DNA of 64,000 nucleotides from Arion vulgaris (taxonomy: Eukaryota; Mollusca; Gastropoda; Stylommatophora; Arionidae): the NCBI GenBank assembly GCA_020796225.1, contig CM036753.1, positions 82,803,941 through 82,867,940 on the forward strand, in the 5' to 3' direction. A model generated the notes under the pieces. That model saw nothing but the letters and a program-made list of their open reading frames with translations, ran no database searches and was not told the origin of the DNA. Shown piece after piece: positions 11,563 to 22,849 of this stretch; position 1 is the stretch's first letter; every line of letters begins with the position of its first letter. Both the position numbers and the translations under genes were made by a program.

Positions 11563-11958
11563 GTATTCACCAGAACTCTGAGACAGAGTGCCCTTAATAT
11601 TACTATTATATATAATATTCTTGAACGGTTGATTTCCACTACTTTTATGGAAGATTATGAGGAAGCTTTAAGAAATGTAATGTCAGCAATGCTGACTGTG
11701 AAATGTAGATTAGAAATAACCAGTGCTGTCAGAGAGACAAATTTCACAACAGAAGAAGCACAAATAGAAAATGAAGTGATGTTGGCTGATTTTGATGCGT
11801 TTGTAAACCTTGAGGAAGCCATCGACAATCAACCGTTGCCTAGCGACGAGAAGCGTATCATCTTTCTAGGATACACTGTGGCTCGCTACATGCAGATGTT
11901 TATTGTTAACTTGAACAACGCTCTGGAGGCTGAGAACCGCTCCATTGAACAACAATAG
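11563..11958 (+). CDS. Gene A exon 4 (helical C-terminal half, form 1)
   Basis: The exon starts after a good acceptor (TTTCCTATCTTAG) in phase 0 and encodes 131 residues ending in TAG. It begins VFTRTLRQSALNITIIYNIL, has a cysteine at exon residue 48 (LTVKC), sequons NIT and NFT, and a last helix around IIFLGYTVARYMQMF. It is collinear with gene B exon 4 throughout with no stop or frameshift, which implies selection on the protein until recently. Amphipathic helices and lack of transmembrane segments suit a secreted helical bundle. The TAG is followed directly by GTACTTT, exactly as in gene B. I cannot assign a family. Confidence 0.8.
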   Translation, partial: VFTRTLRQSALNITIIYNILERLISTTFMEDYEEALRNVMSAMLTVKCRLEITSAVRETNFTTEEAQIENEVMLADFDAFVNLEEAIDNQPLPSDEKRIIFLGYTVARYMQMFIVNLNNALEAENRSIEQQ

Positions 11959-12174
11959 GTACTTTACGTTACAGAACCTGCATGCAATTCACAACAATTT
12001 CCCAGCATCCTCTCCCTGCATGACGTTTAGTTATTGCTTAACAACGCAATATTTGTTGCATTTAATTCATGTTAAACATTGTGCTTGCTTGCATTGTTTG
12101 TACACGTTACACGTATTATTTTAAACATTATTTACCCCCGCTTTTATGTACCACATATGTTTGTTTGACTATAT

Positions 12175-12552
12175 GTGTATGAGATGATCGGTTGATGGAC
12201 AGAATAAACGCGTCAAAATCACTCTTACAGTGTCTCTAAAATGCTTCGATATAGACACCAGGTGCTGAGTATCTCTTGCACAAGATAGTCAAATGTGGCG
12301 CGGTAACAGCACAAAAGGAACTCTCATAGCTGAGAATCGTCGTACTGTTGAGGTACAGAGAAAGTGAGCTGCACGAAAAGACAGAACACACAACACCCAT
12401 ATGTCCAACCTTGATCATGTATGCACCACCTGCGGTAGAGGACTGTGTTCAAAGATTGGGCTATACAGTTACATCAGGAAGGTGCAACACAACATGTCTG
12501 ATGCTGTTGTCATCATCGCTTGCGATGCACAGTTATTATTATTATTATGAGA
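12175..12552 (+). mobile_element. LINE 3'-end fragment (family with GQKKR/zinc-finger C terminus)
   Basis: Translated pieces match the C terminus seen on the minus strand at 27.8-28.25 kb: TVSLKCFDID, then NRRTVE-type sequence, then a CxxC-like knuckle (TTC near 12424-12450) and LLSSSLAMHS. It ends in a (TTA)n tail at about 12530-12552. The AATAAA at 12203 lies inside it and should not be used as the gene A poly(A) signal. The copy is 5'-truncated with several shifts. Confidence 0.75.
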
Positions 12553-13197
12553 AGATAATTGTATTTACAATATATTGTTCCTTCCCCCGTTTCCCTGCAT
12601 GCTACTGGGTTAAGGGAGATTTGTATTCCATACAACCTGATCCACTGCACATTAAAGCTTTCTCCCATGTATGTCGCACTTCCCCTTGCACTTTACTCAG
12701 ATTAAGTTACATATTCTTCATTTCAATCATTTACAAGAAAATATTAAATTATATTGTTATAATTTTACATAAATGAACTATTATTCAACAGAAGTAGCTG
12801 TTATATCTAAATATTAGAAACATATTTTCTGCTGAAACACTTAATGTTGAATATTTGGCAACTAAATTGTAGTTTTTACTGTTTATATTATTTATGTTAA
12901 ACAATATCATCAATAGTTGATACGTAATTGTATTTTCAATATTAGAGTTGTATACTAAATATGAAGCTGTTTAAGTTAGAAAAAACCTAATTTGAAAGCA
13001 TTACTATTCTGTTAGAGGATATTAGTCTGAATGTTACCAGACAAAATATTGTGACATCAGGTCATACTCATGTTATATAATATAAATGATATATAAAACT
13101 ATGACTTTTACTATAATAACAATGACTGTGTAAAATTAAGTTGAATTATATAGTCTTTGAACAACTAAAATACAATTTTTATTGTTTATTATTTCAG
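12553..13197 (+). other. Gene A region between exon 4 and exon 5
   Basis: AT-rich non-coding sequence up to the acceptor TTATTTCAG at 13189-13197. If exon 4 and exon 5 are alternatives, this is part of the long intron from exon 3 to exon 5 and contains the end of the exon 4 3' untranslated region. Confidence 0.5.
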
Positions 13198-13548
13198 AAC
13201 GTAAGCAGCTTCAAGAAGGACCATCAAGACATATCGACCTACATTAAATACTTGGATTTTATCCAGAAGACACAGCAGAATTATGATAAAGGAATCTACA
13301 CAGAAAACATAGATGCAATCATCAATCAATTCTACATTTTGCTGTCACAGATTGCTACAATCCTGAATAGTCAAAATAATCCAATGACCCAGTTCGTAGA
13401 TTCTTCAGTGGTTTCTGGTGACCTAAAAAATTACATCACTATCAGCAAGAGCCGGTATATGTTAAATTATGTCTTCATGAAAAACGCCCATGATTTCATT
13501 GGGTATAAAAACATGAAACTACTCAAATTTTTCCAAACTCTGAGTTAA
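13198..13548 (+). CDS. Gene A exon 5 (helical C-terminal half, form 2)
   Basis: After TTATTTCAG the frame starts in phase 0 with NVSSFKKDHQDISTYIKYLD and runs 116 residues to TAA. It matches gene B exon 5 over its length, including NSQNNPMTQFVDSSVVS and the last helix with NYVFMKNAHDFIGYKN. Unlike gene B it has no cysteine at residues 48-50. The pattern (helix, variable loop, helix, loop, helix) parallels exon 4, and both could join exon 3 in frame. It is either an alternative terminal exon or a downstream exon reached only past the exon 4 TAG. An AATAAA at 14213-14218 could end the transcript. Confidence 0.78.
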   Translation, partial: NVSSFKKDHQDISTYIKYLDFIQKTQQNYDKGIYTENIDAIINQFYILLSQIATILNSQNNPMTQFVDSSVVSGDLKNYITISKSRYMLNYVFMKNAHDFIGYKNMKLLKFFQTLS

Positions 13549-13835
13549 AACTTAGAGCTCATTGATTACTTATAAATTCTTGCTAAATATGAATCTATTC
13601 TATACATGTACCTTGTATTTATTAACAAACTACGAGATTTGTATTTATTAACAATTTAACAGACATGTATTTATTAACAATTTAACAGACATGTATTTAT
13701 TATCAGTTTAATAGACATGTATTTATTATCAATCTAACAGACATGTATTTATTACAAAGCTAGATGTGATTCTACCAAAGATGTATATACTTATAAATAA
13801 CTGTATCAATCTCAGAAAAGATTATTCATATTTTG

Positions 13836-13888
<53 letters not shown>

Positions 13889-15169
13889 ACATTAACAATC
13901 TACACATTGTCACGATTACAGTGCGTGCTATATCATGAGTTTTATCATTAGATTAAATATCCCATTATTATCATTATTGTAAATTTGTTAATTTGAACAA
14001 GTATTCATGAATTTCTTATTAGGTATTAGTTTTAGAGTTAACCATATCAAATGTTTTACACCTGCTGTGTTATTTTTGCTACTAATATTAATGTATTTTT
14101 AAAACTACAATTTGCTCAATATTGAATATATAATTTAATATTAATATGTAAATATATATGATCCTCACTGTGCTTTCTTCCTCTTCTGTAAACACTCTCA
14201 GGTGTCAACTTTAATAAAAATGATCAAAGAAAAAAAGTGGGTCATCCTGAAGCAAGCTATTTCACAGCGTGAAACCTGACAAATATTTCTATATATTTTA
14301 TTATCTGATACTTTTCAATCATTCTCATCTGATGAGATTATATATAAATTTATATTGTACAATAATGAACATTTGTAAATAATATTATATTATAAGCATC
14401 GATACCACCTCGCACTGAACGTGTGGACTCGTTTTGAACCATAGTTGTAACTTATTTATAACTTATACCTAGGAACATTAACTCATGTTGGTTCATGTAT
14501 TGTCCCCGTTTGTGATATAATCAAAAACTTTTCAGTTCGAAATCGTAAATCATTCTTTTTCAAGTCAATTTTCACTGATTTATTGTTATTTGATTCATGT
14601 ATTATACAAATAGTATTGCCAAGTTTTTAGTAGTTATAATATTAGCGGTTATGTTTAGTATTTTGTAGAAACCACTTGATGATTTTCAATTTTATTTTTA
14701 TTGTCTGTTTATTATAGCTCTGATGGTAGCTTCTTTGGTCGATACATTGGGTTTGTGAATTTTTCTATTGTCTTAGTAAAACTGAGCTGTACATGTTTTC
14801 GTACTTATCTTACTATTATTCAGTCTTTCAGGTTTCTAGGAATCATACTTTTTTCAAAATCGAACCATACCGTCAGTGTCTCATCGAGTGGATTCAGTAC
14901 TTGGGAGAGAGAGAGAGAGAGCGAGAGAGAGAGGTGGGGGATGGAGTAAGTTCAGCTTGTCTCATCATTTCAATGAGAGCTGCTTGTTTATTGTGTATAA
15001 GAGAGGGCTAACTGGCTATTTGAAAGCTGTCACCTTCTGACCTTGAACAAGTGTTGGGCAACTTACTGTTATTTTAGCCAAAAGGCCGAGAAACGAGGTA
15101 TTGCTCTTGAGTGGCTACCAATTCATACCAACAATTAGTTGACTACAAACATGTATGTGGACGTAAGGG
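13549..15169. other. Gene A 3' flank: AT-rich, short repeats
   Basis: It contains an about 28-bp repeat (GACATGTATTTATTAACAAT, about 13620-13755), a (TA)n run (13841-13882), an AATAAA at 14213 and a GA microsatellite (14905-14935). No gene is seen. Short ORFs near 14.7-15.0 kb run through the microsatellite and are not supported. Confidence 0.5.
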
Positions 15170-15375
15170 AGGGTAGTCTGTATGGTGAAGTGGTAAAGAC
15201 GTTTGCCTGGAGCACTAAAGGTTTGTGAAAAATTTTCTCCGGAGATCCCTAGGATTGTTGCTGGAGCTACGGGGTATGTGTTTGTGCAACACTCTCGGCA
15301 GGAGATGTATCATTTCTGCCGAGATGGACTGAGCCATATGGAAAATCTGGTGCAATGACGCCATTCTTAGGCCAT
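15170..15375 (+). mobile_element. tRNA-derived SINE, family C (copy 2)
   Basis: It shares with 690-935 the ordered blocks TTGCTGGAGCTACGG, GTGCAACACTCTCGGCAGG, ACTGAGCCATATGG and CTGGTGCAATGACG. The tRNA-like head (TATGGTGAAGTGGTAAAGAC) is present but its B box is eroded. Confidence 0.7.
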
Positions 15376-15459
15376 TAGACCATTTTTTGTGTGTACGGAA
15401 ATTATTTTGTGTGTCTTTCCGACAACGTTCAAGAGAACAACAATCTGAACATATGTGTA

Positions 15460-15700
15460 TATATTTATTTTTACATAAGCTGGATGCAATCTGAATTATA
15501 TATATATATATATATATATAATAAATATGATATGTTAGAACTGAAGACAAACTCAACAGTTTTGTATTTATCAATTTTATTTAAGCTGGATGCGATCTGA
15601 ATTATGTATATATAATATGTTAGAACAAGATTATCTCAACAACTTTCTATTTATCAATTTTATTTAAGTTAAGTTGGATGCGATCTGAAATATATTATAT
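15460..15700. repeat. Three imperfect copies of an about 90-bp unit with (TA)n
   Basis: AGCTGGATGCGATCTGAATTAT recurs at about 15478, 15588 and 15673 (with variation), separated by TATA runs and TATGTTAGAAC. Confidence 0.6.
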
Positions 15701-15714
15701 TTAATATGTTAAAA

Positions 15715-15920
15715 CTGAAGACTTAATTAGTCAACAAACAATCAGGATATTAGCAAGTGCTAATTCAAAACTATAACATGTGTAACCATTTCTAGCTTGT
15801 CTTCCTAGATTGTGAAAACTTTTGTTATCTGAACGTGGTTTAAACATTTGGGAAAACATGGCTAATCATGGAGTTTTCACATATTGTACGGCTATATTAG
15901 TCATTAAAAATGTTTGTTCT
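15715..15920 (+). repeat. Non-coding block shared with 56.16-56.35 kb
   Basis: GATATTAGCAAGTGCTAAT, then CATTTCTA, TCTTCCTAGATTGTGAAA and ACGGCTATATTAG occur in the same order at about 56170-56330. The block lies about 2.2 kb past gene A exon 5 and about 1.3 kb past gene B exon 5, so it marks the right side of the duplicated unit. Confidence 0.65.
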
Positions 15921-16724
15921 ATTCATTGCTCACATTATTATATGTTAAAATGATCTTGCCATATGTATTAAGTTATTATATAACTCACATAATATGTAAC
16001 AGAATTATTGATAATATTGCTTAATAGATCACATATTGATCTTAATTATTTCGTTTTATTACATGCTGTACAACTATATCCTACATGCATTGATCAAAGT
16101 TATGCATCTTGGGATTTGCTAGTGATTAGGGGATATCATCACGACAGCACTACGGACAGGTACATATGTGATACGATCTCCTTCGCAGTATTTTTACCAG
16201 CGTATAACTATTAATCACACACTAGTGTTGATTAATCAAATGTCTCGTCTCTTTAACAAAATGTCCTGAAAGTTCCAATTTCGACTCCCATTCCTTTCAT
16301 TATTTAAAAGTTGAATATTTATTATTTGAGCTGTGTTAACAGTACAGAAATCCTATTTCATAAAAGTGTCAAGTCTAAATGAGTAATAATCATAATATAT
16401 ATATACACACACAACTATGTTACGAAAAAAATCTTTCTATTTGAAATGCAATGTTATTGTAATATTGCGCCAAAATATTGTTCATTGATTTTTATTAAAT
16501 ATTTTACAGAACTGTACTTTTCATAAATTTATTAAAATTTAAAAAAATGTATTTTACTTGTATTATACAATGATTGTATATACAAAAATTGTTACATATG
16601 TTGATAAATAAAAGCTTTGAACGAAAATAATTTGTTGCATTTGTTGTAATTGAATGTATGATTATTGATCGATGTCACCATTGTATATAAATATTCAAGT
16701 TGGAATGATTATTCTATGGGACGA
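15921..16724. other. AT-rich non-coding stretch
   Basis: No gene or repeat family recognised. AATAAA occurs at about 16608. Confidence 0.4.
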
Positions 16725-17035
16725 ATTCAGGAGAAGTGATTAAATCAGAAAAATGTCTGGTCAACCACTAGTAACATCAGTTATAAGAAGGAGAAGACAG
16801 AGATATGTTGGACACACCTTGAGAAGAAATGATAAAAAATACCAAAGCAGGCATTGAAGTGGGATGCAGAAGGTTCAAGAAAGAGAGACGACCTATGTAG
16901 ACTCTGAAACGAACTTTCCAAAGAGAGGCAAGAAATATCGGTCTCAGTTTAATGGAGGACATTAAGCGAGTTGCCCGGGATAGAACAGTATTGAGAAATT
17001 GCTTGCAGGTCCTATGTAACATATAACGGTACGAA
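16725..17035 (+). mobile_element. LINE 3'-end fragment, family with RRNDQ motif (copy 1)
   Basis: Shifted pieces translate as QPLVTSVIRRRRQRYVGHT then LRRND and RVARDRTVLRNCLQVLCN. The same sequence is better preserved at 29.88-30.21 kb. This is the C-terminal tail that follows reverse transcriptase in RTE-like and related non-LTR elements. Confidence 0.8.
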
Positions 17036-17039
17036 GAAA

Positions 17040-17300
17040 TTATATTATAGACGCTGTTAACATGGCTTTACAAAAAATGAAACAACTAAAAACAGTATGG
17101 AATGGAACTGATAGGAAAACAAAGATCAGAATACTAAGAGCATGTATATTCCTAGTGGCAACGTGAGGGCTTTTGAATATAAGCGTTACAGAAGAGTCGT
17201 CCGTATATCATGGACAGAGAAAAGAACAGATAGATCTATCTAGAAAGAACTCAAAATAAAAGAAAACAGGCTGATGCTACAAATAAGAATGAGAATGTAG
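17040..17300 (+). mobile_element. Degenerate LINE fragment
   Basis: Translation in shifting frames gives KTKIRILRACIF and RRVVRISWTEKRTDRSI, typical of the region after the RT domain in Jockey/CR1-like elements. It is broken by several stops. Confidence 0.65.
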
Positions 17301-17334
17301 ACCCCTTCTCACAATACTAGATTGACGCGTAGCA

Positions 17335-17560
17335 GTTAGATCCCTTTTCGCCCTAGTGGTTACCGGGTCCAAATTGGGGTGTAAAGAATAGAACCGCTGT
17401 TACCTGCCACGCATGTCGTAAGAGGCGTCTAAGGAGGTTGGACGTTGGGCTAGCTACCCCACACCGTAAAAAACATTAGATGTCTACAGAACGGAGAGCG
17501 AACAGAATAAACACTGGTTGAAACTGGACACATCGCCGAAGGATAAAAATCACGGCTCCA
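17335..17560 (+). mobile_element. Dispersed repeat family G-related copy
   Basis: It carries GCATGTCGTAAGAGGCG and GGGTGTAAAGAATAGAACC, the blocks of family G. The right part (ACCCCACACCGTAAAAAACA) differs from the other copies. Confidence 0.5.
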
Positions 17561-18000
17561 AATGGTTCTGAAGATGTGACGTAAAACACACCAATGCTAG
17601 GGTTGCATGAATCAGATTTCCACAAGAATAGAATTTATGGGGATCTGGTCCATCGGTCTGGGCGGTGATCGAGGGAGAGAGAGATATCCCTTCTCACTTT
17701 GCTAGACTGAAGCGTAGTAGTGTTTCCATGAACACAATAAGAATTTAAAGGGGCGTATTCCTTGTCGGATCACTTACTCTGGCGCTGAATTGAAATTTAT
17801 TCACTGTAATTAAAGTTTGATTTACAGAATAGTACATGTAAAGTCCCAGACAATTCTGGAGGCATGGTCGGTTTTTTTTCGTCTTCTTCTTCTACTTCTG
17901 CGATCTATGGTCATGCTCCTAATCCACTGTGGACTACAAACTGGGCATTCAACTTTCAGGCTGACCCAAAACTTAGCTTTTAGGTCGACTGACTCTAGGT
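17561..18000. other. Non-coding stretch before LINE
   Basis: It contains a tRNA-like or SINE-like piece around 17640-17720 that I could not assign, and a CTTCTTCTTCTTCTAC run near 17883. Confidence 0.3.
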
Positions 18001-18970
18001 AACATCATGGCCTTATATCAAGATAGCCAGAGTACAGTAAGAACTACAGAAGGAATGACCGACTGGTTCTCCATTACATCAGGTGTTAGACAAGGTTGTG
18101 TCCTTTCACCACTACTCTTTATCGCATATATGGATAAAATAACTCAAGAGTCGAATTCAGATAATGATGAAATAAATGAACTACTTTTTGCAGATGATCA
18201 GTGCCTGATACATCAAAATGAACAAGATCTACAACATCATATTGACACTTTGAACAATAATTGTGTGAAACATGACATGAAAATCAACAACACTAAAACA
18301 GAAATAATGAATATGGGAAGAAAACATAATAATCTAGACATCCATGTCAATGGCACTAAAATAAACCAAGTGAAAGAATTCAAATACTTAGGAAGCATAT
18401 TCACAGAAGACGGAAAACTAGATAGAGAGATAGAGGCTAGAGTACAAAAGCAAATGCTGTAACCTACCAGCTAGCCCCATTGTTAAGGCACCCAAAAATT
18501 TCACAGGCAGCTAAGAAACAAATGATCAACAGCATTTTTATACCTACTTTGTGTTACCAGAGCCAAACATGGACATTGAGCAAAGCGCAGTCACAAAAAT
18601 AACTACATGTGAAATGCGTTGCCTGAGAAAAGTTACCAACAACACAAGAAAAGACAGAATCACCAACATCAGCATAAGAAAGAAAGTTGGCACAAAACCG
18701 TGCTTGAATTATATAGATAAACAAAGAATGAAGTGGTTTGGCCACTTAATAAGAATGCATCCAAACTCCACAGTATACAGAGTCTTCTACAACAGAACAT
18801 CGGGAAAGAAGGCAAGAGGAAGACCACGGAAAAGATGGTTAGATGGCGTGGCAGCATCCTGTGAAAGAGCAAAGATAACAATCACACAAGCCACCAGAAC
18901 AGCGCAAGACAAAACCAGAAAACCACGACACTGGGCAACAACCCGGTAGCAGTGTGACGACAAAAGAAGA
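18001..18970 (+). mobile_element. LINE fragment: reverse transcriptase palm and C terminus (family L3)
   Basis: The first open stretch (18007-18462) contains the RT block DWFSITSGVRQGCVLSPLLF and the catalytic LLFADDQCLIHQNEQDLQHH (FADD box), then FKYLGSIFTEDG. A frameshift near 18460 and another near 18550 separate it from the C-terminal part (MRCLRKVTNN, RMKWFGHLIRM, GKKARGRPRKRWLDGV). The fingers subdomain and the endonuclease are missing, so the copy is 5'-truncated and dead. Its 3' end (CACTGGGCAACAACCCGG ... CAGTGTGACGACAAAAGAAG) recurs at 24.74 kb and 38.5-38.8 kb on the minus strand. The element resembles endonuclease-RT non-LTR elements of invertebrates; the exact clade is not decided. 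Confidence 0.9.
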
Positions 18971-19189
18971 AAGACTAGGACGACATATTGCTTCTCAGCT
19001 CACACATGAGAGGACATTCTAGCAGGACATGCTCCGGTGCTGTTCCGTTTGCTGACACGGGCAGAGAACTGTTTGACTTATTCCTAGTCTATGTAAGTGT
19101 CTGTTGATTCTGCAGTGTCCGGTACGTAGACGAAATATAATGGTCTAGTCTGTTCTGTTGAGATCTTTGACAACATCGTTTTCATAATC
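18971..19189. other. Short unassigned stretch
   Basis: It lies between the LINE and the 54-bp array. No feature recognised. Confidence 0.3.
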
Positions 19190-20000
19190 ATATCCAGTGT
19201 TTGTCTTTCATTTAACAAATCTGCATACTATTATTTCATAGTCATATCCAGTGTTTGTATTTCATTTCCCAAATCTGCATACTATTATTTCATAATCATA
19301 TCCAGTGTTTGTCTTTCATTTCACAAATCTGCATACTATTATTTCATAATCATATCCAGTGTTTGTCTTTCATTTCACAAATCTGCATACTATTATTTCA
19401 TAATCATATCCAGTGTTTGTCTTTCATTACACAAATCTGCATACTATTATTTCATAATCATATCCAGTGTTTGTCTTTCATTTCACAAATCTGCATACTA
19501 TTATTTCATAATCATATCCAGTGTTTGTCTTTCATTTCACAAATCTGCATACTATTATTTCATAATCATATCCAGTGTTTGTCTTTCATTTCACAAATCT
19601 GCATACTATTATTTCATAATCATATCCAGTTTTTGTCTTTCATTTCACAAATCTGCATACTATTATTTCATAATCATATCCAGTTTTAGTCTTTAATTTA
19701 ACAAATCTGCATACTATTATTTCATAATCATATCCAGTTTTAGTCTTTAATTTAACAAATCTGCATACTATTATTTCATAATCATATCCAGTTTTAGTCT
19801 TTCATTTCACAAATCTGCATACTATTATTTCATAATCATATCCAGTGCTTGTCTTTCATTTCACAAATCTGCATACTATTATTTCATAATCATATCCAGT
19901 GTTTGTCTTTCATTTCACAAATCTGCATACTATTGTTTCATAATCATATCCAGTGCTTGTCTTTCATTTCACAAATCTGCATACTATTATTTATGCAAAA
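19190..20000. repeat. 54-bp minisatellite, about 15 copies
   Basis: Unit starts TCATTTCACAAATCTGCATA, continues CTATTATTTCATAATCATAT and ends CCAGTGTTTGTCTT. Period 54 keeps one frame open, with an 18-residue repeat rich in I, L, F, H and C. The frame breaks at 19690-19850 through TAA variants. It is not considered coding. Confidence 0.9.
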
Positions 20001-20618
20001 GTCAGTAGGAATGTCACATTATCTGGTTCTAATAACTTCCCTTTAACACGTGAAGGTGTTTGAGACGAGTGTTAACGAGGTTGCTGAGAGTATATAATCT
20101 TTTTTATGTAGTTGAAATTGATCTGTTTTAGAACTTGATTCCTAATGAAACTGTTACATTCAAAGATGACAAATGTGTTGATGATACAAGATCAAGGTAT
20201 TGTTTAGTTCCATTTCAATTTCGGTGTGGAACACCTTCGTTGCATTTTGGACATGTCCGTAGGTGTTCCGATCTCTTTCGCAATATCCCCAACAGCGTCA
20301 ATAGACTGACCGTATCAGCTTGATATTGGTTGATGAGCCCATTGTGTTAACACCTGTTATGCTGCTCTTTTCTGGCCACTCCAATCTTCAATCCAAGCTT
20401 TTGCAATCTAGCTGCTGGTGTGGATTGGTTTAGATTTCAGATGAAAGTCCTCTTTGCGGTCAGACTCTATGACGACTCTAAAATGTCAGCTATATCCATT
20501 TGCTGACGGTCTCGATATGCTGACATAACCATTCAGCCTGTCTGCTCGAGACACATGGGCCCTGGAACGAAGATGAAAGAAATTGTTCAACAGTAAATTG
20601 ATCAATTATGAATGGGAC
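20001..20618. other. Unassigned unique sequence
   Basis: It is less AT-rich than the surroundings (20.15-20.58 kb) but has no long frame or recognised motif. It may be an old transposon remnant. Confidence 0.3.
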
Positions 20619-20795
20619 AGAGGAGCATCTGGCCGAATAGATTAGAGCACGGCTCCTCTAACCTGAACATCTTCGCGGCGACTGCACTTAGCCATGCAGC
20701 CATTAAATTCCTCATGCTATCGTCCCCCCTGTCCTATAACGCCTAAAAGCGATACTGCATGCAGTAACGACAGGTGTTTTCTTAATGAATGGGAC
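20608..20795 (+). mobile_element. SINE-like insertion flanked by 11-bp direct repeats
   Basis: ATGAATGGGAC occurs at 20608-20618 and again at 20785-20795, flanking a 166-bp insert. The insert begins AGAGGAGCATCTGGCCGAAT, with an A-box-like TGGCCGAATAGATTAGAGCA. Target duplications of this length fit LINE-driven insertion. No second copy is seen in this window and the B box is weak. Confidence 0.6.
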
Positions 20796-22160
20796 TGACA
20801 AAAGAAAGGAAACATGATTACTGTTTCTAAGTCTCAAAAGCCACGTTGTTTCCAAATGTAAAGAAGATTCCCGTTGACGGGGCAGCTAAGAAAAAGTTCA
20901 TAAATTATAAATTTCATTTTTGTCCCCTAGTTATATTGAAATCAGTGGAACAAGAATTACAGAGGAAAACATTCCTCACAGAAATTACGTTTAACGGTTA
21001 TAACGAGCGAAAGTAATCGCCGTCTTGGATCGCGTTGTAACAACATTTGATTGCAACTGTATCTACTTATAACTATTACAGTATACAGTTTGTCATACGT
21101 TTCAAACGAACGGTTTTGTTTGCTTATGCTTTGAACACAAATATTCTTGCTGGTTTCGTTCAAGTTGGACTTATTTTTGGACATGTTAATTCCAGTTTCG
21201 TTAAAAACTTGTCAAAATTACAATCGTTGACTTGCGTCAAAACTTCGGGAAATAATATCCTAACAAATACAGAACAGGATCATTTATCTTTACGGGGATT
21301 AGCTTTCAGGCCATATCTGTCAAGTAAAGAGCCAATATATTATTTTGCAAATTGGGCAACAATATTGTCTATTTATCAACATTTTTCTATACACTAAATG
21401 CGACGTATAATGCATATATTAGTGATATGCAGAGTGAACAATGTCGCGCCATATTCAAAATAATTCTTACATGTTGTTAAGACATAACTAATTGCGTATT
21501 CTGTGGTGCTGGTTCTATGAAGTGCTGTTCTTTGTCTTTCTTTTCTTCTTTTATCTTCTGATATCCTATTTGACAATACGAAGAAGTTATTATAAGGGAA
21601 GTATGTTGTTGTTAGTCATTCTGTTCATAACAAACTTTCAATACGAGATTGCTTCAGCTGACATGAAGTTAGTACAGGAAGTCGAAGATATAACAACAAT
21701 AGATAGTTGTTAATAACAATACGAAGTTAATATCACTCAATACTTCCTTTACAATACTGAACCCTTATTTTAGAACTAGCTTTTCTTTACTAAGGGTTAC
21801 AACGCTATTAGTAATACATGTCATACTTCTGTTAATGTCATGCTCTAGTTTACATTATCATAATGAGTCATTGTTGCAACATGTACTTCTTCTCCCCATT
21901 GAATAATGTGCGTCGAAATAGTGGGAATAGTAGAAGTAATTTTGAGCGAAAGTTCAAACTGTAAGCGATTGGTTATTCACCATGTAGTAGAAACACAATT
22001 TTACCCACAGACTTCACCTCATGCCACTACTTGATCATACAAAACACACAAAAAAATCAGCCTTAGTAATTTATATTACTGTAGATAAAGACAGAAGTAC
22101 TAAACCGATTAATCCGTTCTGAGATAATTGATAACTGACTGCTAGATTTATTCAAACAAC
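20796..22160. other. Non-coding stretch without recognised genes
   Basis: Frames up to 116 codons (about 21047-21397) exist. They have no start context, splice partners or motif, and no conserved counterpart near gene B. Confidence 0.4.
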
Positions 22161-22164
22161 CGTT

Positions 22165-22385
22165 TATAACAGCAGACAATGCAAAGAGATCAGGTGCTAG
22201 AACCAAAGGAAGACCAAAAAAAGATGGATAGACAATATCAAGACCACACTAAATAAACACAGATATAACACAACAAGGGCGATACATCTGGCCCTGAAAC
22301 GCAAATTAAAGCTCCCATCACTACGCTTAACGGCAAGAGTGGACAACCAATTCCATCACTCACCTAGGAAAAAACAATAGACAAT
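22165..22385 (+). mobile_element. LINE 3'-end fragment
   Basis: Shifted translation reads SGARTKGRPKKRW then THLALKRKLKLPS-like and SPRKKQ before a stop. GRPKKRW is the usual basic motif near the end of RTE/Jockey-type LINE ORF2. Confidence 0.65.
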
Positions 22386-22755
22386 AGATCGTTTATGAAG
22401 GTTTAATGATCTGTCATGTTTCAAAAAACAAATACAAATTCATCTACTTCTTCTAATCATCTGATAATAATTTGACAAATTATGCTAACTTGTGAAATAT
22501 TTGTAAACCAATGTCTATGTTTTAAAACAAAAATGTTCCCAGTCCAACGAGCGTAATTTGATTGTCTCCCCAGTATCATAACGTTACTTTTCCGCTAGAT
22601 TTCCTGCCATGTTTGTTGTCTTCTTGTAAGAATGTTTTCCTCCTACGCTATGTCACAGCCAACTTGGCTTCCTTTCATGTTAAGTTTACCGTCAATTTTC
22701 TTAAACTGTATGTTGAAAATTCACGTTGAATGATTCTTTTCCTCCTTCTATTATA

Positions 22756-22833
22756 CAGGGTGTTCAACATAAAAGTAGCCCAATTTACAGGCTTTTATTA
22801 GTCAATTGGGCTACTTTTATCTTAAACACCCTG
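22756..22833. mobile_element. 78-bp foldback MITE with TA flanks
   Basis: The left arm CAGGGTGTTCAACATAAAAG continues TAGCCCAATT. The right arm reads AATTGGGCTACTTTTAT then CTTAAACACCCTG. The arms pair almost completely around an about 20-base loop. The element is flanked by TA on both sides (22754-22755, 22834-22835), as for Tc1/mariner-type insertions. It carries no gene. Confidence 0.85.
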
Positions 22834-22849
22834 TATATTAAGTGAACGT

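Noticed and set aside
12203..12208. AATAAA as the poly(A) signal of gene A exon 4
   Set aside because: It lies within the coding part of a LINE insertion (GQ-NKR, equivalent to GQKKR in the better copy).
19255..20046. Membrane-like repeat protein of 144 codons
   Set aside because: It is the translation of the 54-bp minisatellite; neighbouring units carry stops.
21047..21397. 116-codon ORF as a gene
   Set aside because: No motif, no splice context, no counterpart in the gene B region; composition is that of AT-rich random sequence.
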